This document shows positions 27,290 to 39,433 of a stretch of 64,000 nucleotides of DNA, in pieces. Positions within the stretch are counted from its first letter, which is position 1, and each line of letters starts with the position of its first letter. The notes below the pieces were generated by a model that worked only from the letters and a program-made list of their open reading frames with translations, was not told the DNA's origin and ran no database searches. Location of the stretch: positions 4,030,001 to 4,094,000 of the forward strand of contig OY744461.1 of the NCBI GenBank assembly GCA_963556145.1, written 5' to 3'. Source of the DNA: Hygrocybe punicea. Lineage: Eukaryota > Basidiomycota > Agaricomycetes > Agaricales > Hygrophoraceae. The translations under genes were made by a program, and so were the position numbers.

Positions 27290-28795
27290 GATAACTCTCT
27301 GCTCAGTACGGTCGGTTGTTGCCTGTGGAAGTCGGTGACGCCACTACACCACTGAACTTCAAGTTGCACTGGAACGGCTGGAACGCAGCTTTTTCTCTCA
27401 AAGTTGTGTGATTTTAAACGACATTCTACTAGTTAGTTAGTGTCTATCCTACTTTACATTTGATACCATCATTAACAAAAGAGAATGGGATGAGAGACGG
27501 GTGGAAAGGTAGAAGAAAAGAAAAAAACAACAACAAAGGCCGAAGAGTTTTGGAGAGCAAAAGTTTAGGGCCGGTTTCAAAATATTTTGTTATGTAATAT
27601 TTCCATATATGGGTTTCCAAACCTTGGTCCAGGGTTTGATAAACTGAACCGAATACTCATTACATAAAAATGATAAAAATGGTAACAAGCATTTTGCAAA
27701 TGCCAAGAATCGAACTCGCTCCAAACAATAGAGAAAGTAATCATAACACATTCTAAACGGTTAGACTATGTATAACATTAGCTTGAATTTTTTAATTATT
27801 ATCTATGTACTCCGAGTCAACGCTAACAACAACCTAACCGTGACATCACGCAGTGACGCGGTCGCGGCCTACGAACTTGAAGTCAGGCTCGACGACTTCA
27901 AGTTGGTTCAACACATTATGGAGGAGTTGGAGGCCCTTGGTGATCCAGAGGAAGACTGTATGTCCAAATTTCTAGTTCCAATATCGAAGAACCGCGGCGT
28001 GTATTCAAGTTGGTTACTAGTATCCGATATCATTCCGAGTCTCCACTCAGGCTTTCAGCTCATCTGCGCCATAGACATCAAACGCATGCCAGTGCCCCCC
28101 CCCCACTGGCACTGCATCAAACAATGCTACCCATGACCTTACCGCCCCGAACCCATTCTCCACGCCGAGTACCCTTCCCCTCACAACGCAATCACGAGTC
28201 TGCCCTCAAAGATGTCCCCCCTGCAAGGCACGAAACCCCGGGCCCGGGCCATTGACCAGAAGCTTGATGGTCACCGGCGTATTGCTCAAATTACTGTGCT
28301 TGACCCCGAAAGCCTTGGAGTCTGAGCTCGCAAGCTATGGCGAATATTCTGGTGCACCCGTGGAGGAATGAGCAGGAGAATCGGGAGTAAATGATATGAA
28401 TGGACGGCCTGAGTAAGAGTACGGATAAATTTTTATTAGTAAATTCTCAATGAAATTTGCTTTGACAAAAATCTATCTTCAATTGAAGACTCGGAGCAGG
28501 ACGGTGCCCACCTTGTGCGGACACTGCCTCTCATTGGCGCTCTGTTCAAGTTTGCGCTTCCACATCACCCAACACAGATCAGTCAATGGCCGCGTTCTTC
28601 CTCACGAAATTCACTGAGTGTGTGATGTTACAGTCCGCCATGTAGTATAAACTGATCGCCGTAAATGATGCAGTCAGTCCGAGTCTGGAATCACAGATCT
28701 AGAATGAAATCCGAGTCATGATGATACATGTGCCACAGTATTATGAGGGCCCACCCTGCCTGCATTCCGAGTCCTCACCTGGCACAATGGGACTA
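27290..28795. other. Intergenic, repeat-word-rich
   Basis: This is the start of the tract rich in CACTGGCA and TTCAAGTTG words. It includes a tRNA-like segment on the minus strand near 27690-27770 and a short inverted repeat at 28087-28111. A plus ORF at 27768-28136 has a protein-like centre (YELEVRLDDFKLVQHIMEEL) but no recognisable family; it may be a relic exon. Confidence 0.35.
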
Positions 28796-29330
28796 TCAAT
28801 CTTCTGAGACGGCGCCAGACCCGGAGCCTTCGGAGTCCTCACTTCCAGATTCAGAGTCCTCACCTCCGGGCTCGGGTTGATGGTGACATTCTGCGTTGCG
28901 GAGCAACTCGCCCAATACATCTTTCCCTCCGGTAAAGAGCTTAGTAGTAGCCTGAGCTGGGGTGGAGCGAGGATAGCTGCGGTTTAACCCTATGACGGGA
29001 TGGACATTGCGGTGGCGCTCTGGTTCCATGGCAAGGCGAACCATAGAAGCTTCCCGATCTGCCTGCAACTTGCGTTGCCCCGCAAGCGGTATCTCTTCCC
29101 CCAGAAGCCGAGTTTTCATCTGAGACATTTCCACTCTCTTCTGCAGCAGCATCTCCTCATACAGTCGCACATCGCGTGTGATTTGGGTATACTGGATAAG
29201 GTTCTGCATGAATTCTGGTGATCGTTGACAGGGAATGGCTCGCATGATGTACTGAGAAAAATAAATATATTGATTTTTTTATACTCGAAGCACCAGACGC
29301 TTACATGGATGATGTCCAGGGGTCGATACC
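28796..29330 (-). CDS. Uncharacterised helical protein with acidic Ser/Glu tail (partial model)
   Basis: An exon from 29245 down to 28796 encodes a charged helical segment (SPEFMQNLIQYTQITRDVRL, RLYEEMLLQKRVEMSQMKTR) and ends in a Ser/Glu/Gly acidic tail. Upstream, across a GTAAGC...CTCAG intron, an in-phase segment reads SGYRPLDIIHYIMRAIP. The start codon was not resolved; an ATG at about 29425 is possible. I do not recognise the family. It lies alone in the repeat-word-rich tract, so it may belong to a mobile element. Confidence 0.4.
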
Positions 29331-32300
29331 CTGACAGATCAGGTCAAGAATTGTATTCAGATCCGCATAGCGGCTGTGGGAGGGGGGATCTTGCACCGAG
29401 GTGCGTTGCTTGTCGACAGGGTTCATAGGAGATAAGGGAGTGGTTTCTGCAGACTCGGGGCTGGCTCAGGCTTGTATTTCAACCACGGCCGCGGTGCCAT
29501 GGGAATACTAGTGGGACCCCTGGCCGCAATTCAGGTAAGTTACTTGTCTAAGTTGGCGGAGCCTAAAATAATATCCAAAAACAGCAAATTCACTGTAAAA
29601 GTCTTCAAGTTGTTACTCACTGAAGACATGACGGCTCCTCATCGGAGTGATACCAAACTGTTTGCCAGTGGAAGAATTAGTACTATAGATATATAATACA
29701 CTGAGGCCTGTAAAATGTGATCATGATATCATGATGAGGTCTTGATATTGTGAATTCAAGTTGCTGCATTTGCCAGTGATGGAATCACACCTACTAAAAC
29801 CAAAGCTTTGACTCAGAGAAACTGCTTTTCTTGTGCAGATTTCTTGAAAACTCTCAACAGAATGGGCTAGCCTTAACCCAGACCACCTTGAACTTGAAGT
29901 TGATGAAGATATTCAAAACCTTTTCAGACCTTCAGAAAATGCTTCTGAAGCTGGTTTGCCATCAGCAAAAGTGCGCAAACCATGCATGGCCTGTTACCGG
30001 ATTTCACCGGTGGCAAACTCTCATAGGTCTGTCACTGAGATACATCCCCAAGTATGTATTGTACCACTCTCGTGCTAGGTATGACATATTTGTACCAGAA
30101 TGGGGTTAGTATACCAGCCTGTTATCATACTTGGCATGTACATACTGGAATGGTAGCTTCAAGTTGAATGTCAATGACATACCGGTCTTGGGTGCCTTTG
30201 CTGGTCTGCTACGACAATTGGCAAGTATATCCAAGGCTTGTGACATTCAACAGCTGGTATATGACTTGTCAAGTATGGTACGAGAATGTTGTAGAGGATG
30301 CCAAGATGCTGAAGGGTCGTACAAGCCCGTGAAGGGATTGTATTCAGAGTGTACAATATTGGTAAGGTGACGTAACCTTCCATGCCCTCTGCATCATCAG
30401 GGGTACCTTCCCCATCCTCTGGGTCAAGTCCGTCGTCATTGTCATCATCACCGTCGCCTTCTTCCTCTTCCTCTACTTCCTCTATCTCCTCCTCGGCATC
30501 CCTATCTGGTTCAACCAGCTCACCGTCATTGCATGTGTCATCAGCTCCGCTGTCTTCAACGTCACCGGAATCACTGTGAGGTGCCATCTAGGCCTGGTCG
30601 CCTTGTGCCCGCCACTGCCCCCACAAAACCGTAGGCACTCAACAAACCTAGTTCAATTAGTCGTTAACAACACAAATAACATTTTCACTTACATGTTTAC
30701 GTAGTAGTACAGCGTCAAGAGGATGCACTGGTATGTAATACCACCCATTTTGAAAGCGAAGTTAACGTCTTGGTTACAAGGTAGTGTGTAAATTTGGCCG
30801 AGGCCGGTAATGTTAACAAGTGCAGCTCCTATAAACGACCTGTAGAATGCATCCACTATGGCCCTGCCAAATAACAAAAAGTCTATCAGCGAGGACCAAC
30901 AGATGACATGGAGACATACTGTGGAACTTGAGGGAGAGTTGGCGAGCGAGACCACAGTTACATTGAGTTGGGGTTGGGACGTAATGTTTTCGTAGCCAGG
31001 GAGTATCTCGCCCACAGTCAAATTGAATGTCAGCAGTGATTTTCTTCTTTTTCTGAAGATCCTTTGTGTATGGCGCTAGGCAAGAATCCATTTCCTATTG
31101 GTCAATACAACTGCCAGTGAGACTTGAGCGAATCTTAGCATGCACGTGACAAGTGCACAGACCCAAGACATGCATATATATAGGACAGACCCTGATCAGG
31201 AATATCCCCCACTCTTGATCAGCCCACAAACCGTCCTGGCCTTGCCTCCTTGTCGTTCCCAGTCTCCCCTTCGCTGTGGACGAGGATTGTTGTCCCCTTC
31301 AGTTGGAGAGAGCTTGGACCGAAGCCTGGCAACTCTAAGATTAACAGAAGCTAAGTGTATGCTCTCTGCACTCTCCTCCCCCAACCCCTTGTTCCCTCCT
31401 ACTCCCACCGCTGCTCCCTTGGCAGGTCCTGAGGGGGGCCTCAGCCTCACTGGCTCTTTTGTAAGCGGTCAATTCTATGAAGAACGGAGATGTCCCTGAC
31501 GCCACTACCCTCCTCCAAATGCTTCAGGTGAGCGATGCATCTTCCAAGTTGTGCTCACTAGTCCTGGGTTGTTCTCCGCAGTCTCTTGGTGTGTTCTTGT
31601 TGTTCATTGATCAGTTGCATTTCTCTCTGCATGCTCCATGTTGTACTCGCCACTGTCCTTCATTTACATGTAAATTGTTGTTGCATTCTGTTACCTGCAG
31701 TAATCAAATGATGGTTTTCAAACTTGCAATCCCAATAGCAGTTGTAAGCTTGAGAAAGTTTGGCCATAGACTTGTAAGACTTGCACTAAATTTGCCAACT
31801 CGTGCACTTCTGTCACTACCATGGCAACTTGTACAATTCTGGCAGTATCTGGTAAAAAAAGGACTTGCTAACATGGCGATGCGGCCCGTAAGGCTGGTTG
31901 CCAGAATTGTACAACTTTTACAGGAATGTACAATATTTATTAGATTTTAGGCCGATACATGGCCATGTCATCTTTCGGCACTTTTGCTGATCATCGGTGC
32001 TGTTCAGGAGCTCCAGAAGTTGTGACAGAAGCCTGAGGGCAGATTGAACTTGAAGGGGTTTGTGTGAGAGGTGGCTTTTTCTGACAGGATTGATTTTATA
32101 ATTACATACTTTGTTGGTTCAGATTTGTTATGATTCTGAGTCTGCACTCAGGCTGCCACACCTTTCAAGTTCAAGTTGTTTTTCATTTCATTTTTGTCCC
32201 TTGTCTTCTTTTCAAATTGGACATCGTTCTTTTCTTACCCCTGCCAATGGTTCGAGACTAGTGTTGCCTCAACTCAGCTGGTCAGGAAAAGCTGATCCTG

Positions 32301-34622
32301 GTTTTGAATTTTTGGTGCACAATCAGCTTTCTCACAGGCTGATACTTGCCAGTGGTGGCCATGGTCTATCATATGATAGCTACCAAATGTTGGCCTTTGA
32401 CTCGTTGAAAATGCTGGTTGTCACCGTGCAATCATGAACACATCCCCTCATGACCTTGCTGTACCAAATAAGCCCATTGCTGACAGATACATCCTTGTTC
32501 AACATTAAAGCATACTGTTGTGATGGCGAGTGTCGGTGTGGTTCCGGACTGGGAATGACAGGGGTGATTGACTAGGAAGTGATCAGAGGGGGTCAGCAGC
32601 TTATCAGTCATGATGATGTGAAGAGGAATCCTAGTGCCAGAGTGGTGTCCAATAGCGGGAACGTTGAGTCCGACACTTCCAGTTGATTCCGATGTGTCGG
32701 GATTGAGTCCGATGAGGTGGAGTGCATTGGGGAGTGAAGACAGAGACACACGGAGACCATGTAGGTCATAGACTACTATCTGATCGTGGTCTAACATCAA
32801 ATTTATGAGCAGAAGGTCATGGTACAGTGAGTGGTTCAGACTGCAATAGTGAGGGTACAGCATAACTTATTTTTATGGTGCAAAACCTGTCTACTTTATA
32901 CAGTGTTGGACTTGGAATCTATGGACTAGCACACTGGCAGATAGGAGGTCTCTACAAATGTACAAAGGGAGTGAGAGGATACATTGGTTGGTTTGTCAGT
33001 GTTGAATCTGAAATGTCGTGGTTGCATGGGAGAAGGACTTGACAGACAGGATCCAGTCTAGTCATGTTCAAGTTCCTTCAGAACAGGTAGCATGCAGCAG
33101 TCTGTGGTGTTCAGTTAGTGCGCTCGTGTTGCGATCTAGACTTCGTCGCGCTGGTGAAGGAGGTCAGTGTTTGGATGGACTCAATGCGAAATGTGCGATC
33201 AATCCTGAAAGAGGTCGGGTGAGTTGGATTGCAATGTGACTCCGGATGTGACTTCGGGTCTCGGACCAATTTGGCATTTTTAGTGGACTGTCTGTTTATG
33301 AGGGGTTCTGCACTCATAGAGGCTAGGTGCCTCTACACTGTCTCCCATCCTGATATCATATGACAAACTGATATGCAATCATGATGGCAATACTTAGAAG
33401 GGCCTGACACAGGTAACTCACAGGTTCCAAATTAGGACACCACACCTATACCCACTGGCACCGCACCTGTACCCTTCCTGTTTATGGGCATGCAGCTGGG
33501 CTGTAATTGCACTGGTAGGTGCCCATCCCAGACACCTTGCAAACGACATCCACATGTCAATTGATGTGATCCATACATGTTCACAAGGTGGAAATTGGAA
33601 TGGGGGGCACTTGGACAGTCTATCAGATCCTGGGCCACTCCAATGTTTAGTCTGGTTTTGGGGTAACCCCCACACACAGATTGCTCTTTGATGTAATCCA
33701 AACCTCCTCTGTAGCAACCAAATGATAATAGCTGCCAGTGCTTTCCTCATCTTACCTTGACTCTGACTCAGATGTGAAGTTATAGTAATTGTTGCCAGAG
33801 CCTGCCAATGACATGATCTGTAACAAGATGAGAACAAATATTGTATCACTAGCACATTGCTATGATTCTTGGATGCGATGCCAGGAAATCATCAGCACAT
33901 AACACAAGAAATCAAGAAGCTCTGAGTCATCATTCAGAGTTTGAAAGCATACTAGTAATCATGATGCCACTGGCAGGATCTTTTGGATGTAAGGGTTCAA
34001 GTTGTATATCAAATTAATTCAGGGCTGCTAGCATAAACAACAGAGCCACCCAAGTGATTCCAATGAAATATGACTACACCACTGTTGTGCTCACAGTGTC
34101 CCTGAGACCTAGAAATGGCAGCATCAGAAATAGATAAGATTTAACTTAAATTCAGTTTTGTATCAGAATCCTATCTAAACTCAGTAATGGGGGTAACCAA
34201 TATGAAAATGATTGAATAGAATTCATCATCGGTACAAGTCAGCTTCTTTTTACATAAATTTCTATGGAAACTGGCCACAATCCAGCCTAGTTCATGGCAC
34301 TGGGCCAAGTACAGACCTCAAGGAGAGAAACTGACATCAAATCAGTGCTGGGCAAAAACTTAGCAGTGATTTCCAAGCATGAGGATCCCTTATTCAAACT
34401 TGAACTCCACCTAACTTCTGAGCTCAAATTCAAACCTTTCAACTTGAAGTTGCCAACCTGGGCCTTCAACCTTCTCAACTTGAACCACAGCCTCACCAAC
34501 TTGAAACCGCTTCACCAACCACAACGTCCTGTCCCCTCCCTCCACCATGTCTACACCTAGTAGAGCAACAGACTCAGGGTCACCTCTTCTACATTCAAGT
34601 TTCCACCCCTTCTGCCATTCAC

Positions 34623-34835
34623 TACTGTTGCCATGGTCCGGTCTTTTTTGGGACCATTGCAAGACCATGGCTGCTGGACTGTTGCAAATTAAAATTCAAA
34701 TAAATTATCAGAACTTGATATCTCAGAAATATCCTGGTATATAGTTGAAATAGCAGAGCAGTTGGTAGAATATTTCCAGAATTTTATTAATTTTATTTTG
34801 CCAGGTCCAAAAAAAGACCGGACTGTGGCAACACT
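34623..34835. mobile_element. 213-bp MITE with hAT-type inverted ends
   Basis: The left end reads CTGTTGCCATGGTCCGGTCT followed by a T run, then GGGACC. The reverse complement of the right end reads GTGTTGCCACAGTCCGGTCT followed by a T run, then GGACC. These are imperfect terminal inverted repeats of about 33 bp. The end sequence resembles the terminus of the resident hAT element at 5870 (AGTGTTGCCACGGTCTGG). No clean 8-bp target duplication is visible. There is no coding capacity. Confidence 0.8.
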
Positions 34836-35265
34836 CAGGCTACCGTTCACTGACCCTCCCTCTTCTAAGTGTGCTAAGATGATGCAGTCTGCCTTGTTTT
34901 GTTGTGGGGTGGCAATGGATAGCCACTGCAGCAGGCAAGGAAAAGCTTTTTTTCTATCCTTATAATGCTAGCCTGAGTAGTTTGTGGTGTAGTTTCAAAG
35001 TTAGTGCTGGCCTCAGGCGCAGAATTGTGATAATATATTTTGTGATTTTGCTACCACGAAATATTGACAATAATATTTATTTATCTATTTATTTCCACCT
35101 GGTGCACCATCTTCCCAGTGGCATGCAAAATCTGTGTTGGGTTGATCATGATGCCAACTTGAAATCTGTGTGGCTGAAGCTGGATGTTGGACAGAGGCTG
35201 CCCTTTTTTTGTTGAGGCATGGCAGAACCTGGCCCAATCCAGCCACTCGCCGGGTCCCATGGTTG

Positions 35266-35485
35266 CATCAGCAAATTCGCATAAAACTTTTTTGACTTTA
35301 TAAAGTCACTCTAAAGCCCAAAAAGTCGAAAAGTCATAAGTGGTTTACTCAAGTCCCACTTCTAAAAAGTCATAACAAAAATTGTAGTAAAATTGTTACA
35401 CTGAGCTTACTTTTGACTTTTCTGATCCTTTCAAAAAGTCTGAAAAGTCAAAAAAGTTGAAAAGTTTTTTGTGAATTTGCTGATG
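35266..35485. mobile_element. 220-bp palindromic MITE
   Basis: The left end is CATCAGCAAATTCGCATAAA followed by ACTTTT. The reverse complement of the right end is CATCAGCAAATTCACAAAAA followed by ACTTTT. The inside is a run of AAAAGTC/GACTTTT words in both orientations, so most of the element can fold back on itself. The ends are sharp but no target duplication is obvious. It is unrelated in sequence to the MITE 430 bp upstream. Confidence 0.8.
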
Positions 35486-38200
35486 TGAATCAGGATGACT
35501 GACCAAGCTGTAAGGCACTGGACCGTGACAACTTCAAGTTGAAGTCACAATATAACTTCAAATCACTATTACAGCACTGGCAGGTGTGTAGTTAGTACTC
35601 ACTGGCAAGTTGCTTCACTTTTTTGCTGGCAGCTTTGAATTACTTGTATATACAACTCTTACATATAAAAGATCTTGACATGACAGCCTGTTGAGGCAAC
35701 AACTCTGTCTTTGGCAATATTTGAGCGGAGCGCCAAGTCAAATTCAAAGGTTCTATACTGACTCGGGGTCCTGATGATATGAAACCACACATATCATGTG
35801 ATGAATCTGACATCAAGCTTGCCCTAAACATTCCTGTTTCATAAGTGTTCATGTTTCTCTTTTCACCCTTTTTGCTGTGTGTTCTTTTCAAAACCCGGGA
35901 ACCTGCCATGCCTGTACTTATCCCAATCTCAGTATTATTATTGACGTGAGACCATACCCAACTACCCAGCAGATGCGCCAAGCCCATCATTACGCTTTCC
36001 CGGGCCCTCTGTAACGATGGCCCACTTGAAAAGTCGACTGGAGTCGGAGATAGCCTGAGCTGACTCACTGAGGGTAAGTTCAATTCGAATCTGAAATGGT
36101 CATTACAGCTCCGAGAATATGTTCGGTTGCAATCGTAATGCCACCTGCCGAGTGCCTCGACGAGCAGGTAATGTCGAATTTGACTCCCTTTTTGTAGATA
36201 CTCAAAACAACTTTTCCTATTTAGAGTCCTCCTCCCCGTGTCTGCACAGTACATTCGTTTAGCTGATATGTAATAGTCCTAACTTAATTAGTATGAGACT
36301 CAGAATGTCCATGGACTGTTGGCACAAATTAAAATAAACTGGGATTCGAACTACGAAACTAATATGTACGATACATGAAAGTTTCACAAACCTTGGCCCA
36401 TAGGTTGCCGAATACAGCGATCTATGGTTAACACAGTAAGTTGGATTGACATGTTCAGAGGCCGGTTATGAATATATTTCATATATAGATGGACTTGAAC
36501 ACTGCTCGGCTTTTATCAATCATTGAATCCAGGCCGCGAGGACCCTCATGTGACCATGATGTGCGATTCATAGCATGCATTCCCAGCCTTCTGCATTCCC
36601 CGCCTTCTGGACCTCAATGGATCGTGATTCAGCATTCTCTCAAACTTGTTACTGCGGTCGGACATTCCCACATTCGGGAGCACTCAAAGTTCATCAAAAG
36701 AGCTGCAAGAAAAGCAAAAATCACTTATCTGGCGCACTTGCGAGAGCAAAACAAGCAATAGCGTCTAAAACACGCAGAGCCAACACGGTAGACTCAGACA
36801 TAGCCACGACAGAGCCTTGTGCATATGATGTTGATGGTCATTTGCAGGGAGAGACTGGCGCGCTAGGTCCCGAACAACAAGAATGCGCAGGGGTGCGAAG
36901 TAATGTTTCCTGGACTTGGAATCTCTCACATGTTACTTTTGTAGGGATCGGCTACTCCGGTGTCACCAGCGGCAGATGCTCGATTCGATGAAACAAGGCC
37001 CATAAAGCGTCGTAGACAACTTCCGTCTCGCTTTCGTGTGGCTTGTCTGGAGCTTCACGACAAGAAACTTAGGGATATTCTTCCAGAGGCCGTTCCCCCG
37101 CTACCGCCACCTGGCGTAGACAATGCTGCTCTGGCGCCATCTCCAATTTTGCGCCATCCCCTCCCTTATGAACAACAGCCTATTCCTTCCACGTCACAGC
37201 TATTGCAACGCCACGGTCCTCGACTTCGCCGGGTCCTCGAAACTGCACAGAATTATTTTGGCCTTTTCCGACGCTATGTTGCTGAAAAGTTTCCAACTCA
37301 TGATCCCGAAGCCGAGGTGAACACATCAATGTTGTCCAATATCATTGACATGGGCTCAAATACTACTCATTCATCATCTGATGTTACTCAATCATTCGGT
37401 CCGTTTCCGAACAAGAGCTCATTCCGACTTGGTGATTGGTATTGGAATCATGGCGTTCGGAAGTCAAAAGAGGATTTCAAGGAACTTGTCAATATCATAG
37501 GTGCAGATGATTTCCAACCCGCCGAGGTCCGGACAATGCAATGGGACAAAATTAATGCACAATTAGCAATCAACGACTGGGACAAGGGAGAATGGGTTGA
37601 TGAGGATGCAGGATGGACATCTGTACCCGTCACAATATCAGTACCCTTTCACCGCTTTACCGACAATCCAGGGATTAGGGACTATGCGGTCTCCGACTTC
37701 CATTATCGCCCTTTAGTATCTGTCATCAAGGAGAAGCTCGCAAAGCAAAGTGATCACCCACACTTCCACTATGAACCTTACGAGCTGCTTTGGCGGCCCC
37801 CCGGCAATGGGAATGAAGTCCGCGTGCACGGCGAATTATACACATCGCCAGCATTCATTGACGCCCATAATGAGCTGCAGAATTCTCCATGCGAAACTGG
37901 CTGTGACCTCCCACGTGTAATTGTCGCACTGATGTTCTGGTCGGACGCAACCCATTTGACGACATTCGGAAACACAACACTTTGGCCCTTGTACATGTTT
38001 TTTGGAAACGAGTCAAAATATCGAAGATGTAAGCCATCATGCAATCTTTGCGAACACGTTGCCTATTTCGAGAAGGTGAGCGTTCCACGCTACGCTGTTC
38101 CACGTCACTGCGGTATGGATGATCGTGTAGTTGCCAGATTCATTTAAGGACTTCGCAAAACAGCATACTGGCGACAAGAAGATGAAACGCGCGTTCATGA

Positions 38201-39433
38201 CTCACTGTTAAGGTTGACCACGGGTACGGGTTTACCCGCGGTTTTTAGGTCACGGGTGGCGCGGGTACGGGTACGGTTGCCAAATTTGGCACCCGCAACC
38301 AAACCGTGACCCGTACCCGCGACACCGCGGTTATCGATGGGTTGGTGACAACAACAGGGCTACGTGCCCTCAGGTACATTTCTTTTGTATTTGACATTAA
38401 ACTGACTATCTTTTCTTAGATAATATTGAATTACCATACCACCACGAAAACCCCAACCCAAAACCCCACGCCCGCAAGAGGACGCATCTAAACGCGTCCC
38501 AGACCGCGATCCCACAACGCCGGCACCAACGTCCAGCCAATCAGGCACCAACACCAGCTCAAAGCCACGACGCCGCTGCCAAGAAGTCGCAAGTGCGAGC
38601 CCACGGCCTAACGGCGTCGAAACGCGGGCCAACGTGTATGCGAAGATGGCGGCAGCAGTCAAGCGGCCCGTGGCAACGCAAACGACGTGGCAACGCAAAC
38701 GACGTGGAATACCATAGCAAGGACGGTGACGGTGATGGGGACGACGACGCGGATAGGACGAGGTGGACGTGGACGACGAGGGCCCGGGATTATGACGACG
38801 ACGGCCATGATGACGACAGCCAGAACGATGATGGCCAGGACAACGATGGCCACAACGATGGCGGCCGGGACGACAACGGCCAGGACCATGACAGCCGGGA
38901 CGACAACGGCCAGGACAATGATGGCCGGGGCAACGACGGCCACAACGACACCAGCCGATTGGCCAATGGTGACGAGGACAACGATGGCCACAACGATGGC
39001 GGCCGGGACGACAACGGCCAGGACCATGACAGCCGGGACGACGACGGCCAGGACAATGACGGCCGGGGCGACGACGGCCACAACGACACCAGCCGATTGG
39101 CCAATGGTGACGAGGTCGGCAACGACGCGACGTGGGACAAGGATGGGCCAGGGGATGAAGGGCCATGGGGACTGTCAATAATGTTGACAGAACCATGACC
39201 CCCCCTCAAATGACCTCGCGAACCGCGTCAGCCGCATGTCAATTGACATGGCGAGGCATTCGCGAGGTCGACAATGACCAGGACGGAACGAGCTCCCACC
39301 ACAGACCTGTAGCACCCGCGGGTCGTACGGTTCGTGGCGGGTGCTACCCGTCACGGGTACGGTCTTCGCGGGTGCGGGTACGGTATTGGCAAACCCAACC
39401 CGTACCACACCCGTGGTCAACCCTACTCACTGT
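38201..39433. mobile_element. 1.2-kb non-autonomous hAT-like element with 8-bp target duplication
   Basis: The element spans 38209-39425 and is bracketed by perfect direct repeats CTCACTGT at 38201-38208 and 39426-39433. Its ends are inverted repeats: TAAGGTTGACCACGGGT on the left and, as reverse complement of the right end, TAGGGTTGACCACGGGT. Subterminal DNA is rich in GGGTACGGG/CCCGTACCC. Removing the element and one duplication restores the Plavaka reading frame exactly (MTHC joined to HRELLHAQW). An 8-bp duplication and ends starting TAGGG fit the hAT superfamily. The inside codes no transposase, only a low-complexity Asp/Gly/Asn/His frame. Confidence 0.92.
38840..39115. repeat. 138-bp tandem duplication inside the nested element
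   Basis: The segment beginning ACAACGATGGCCACAACGAT starts at 38840 and again at 38978, 138 bp apart, and both copies end in CCAATGGTGACGAGG. The unit itself is made of smaller GGCCAGGAC/GGCCGGGAC motifs. Its length is a multiple of three, so the overlapping low-complexity frame stays open. Confidence 0.85.

Larger units (their letters stand above)
29331..36574. other. Long ORF-poor tract with nested short elements
   Basis: No gene is recognised over 7 kb. A minus ORF at 30171-30587 encodes an extremely acidic stretch and may be a relic. A TATATATA-containing, pyrimidine-rich segment at about 31130-31500 has the look of an LTR or element promoter, but I found no second copy. Two inverted-repeat elements (34623-34835 and 35266-35485) and another tRNA-like segment near 36340-36430 are present. 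The words CACTGGCA/TGCCAGTG and TTCAAGTTG/CAACTTGAA recur throughout. Confidence 0.45.

Noticed and set aside
27690..27775. Functional tRNA gene
   Set aside because: A- and B-box-like words are present but the acceptor stem does not pair and the T stem has a mismatch.
31130..31500. Solo LTR of a retrotransposon
   Set aside because: The TATA-like and pyrimidine-rich composition is suggestive, but I found no second copy, no TG...CA ends and no target duplication.
38593..39198. A 201-residue ORF rich in Asp/Asn/Gly and overlapping ORFs on both strands
   Set aside because: It lies within the nested element and consists of a 138-bp tandem duplication with small internal repeats; the composition is unlike a folded protein and there is no known family.
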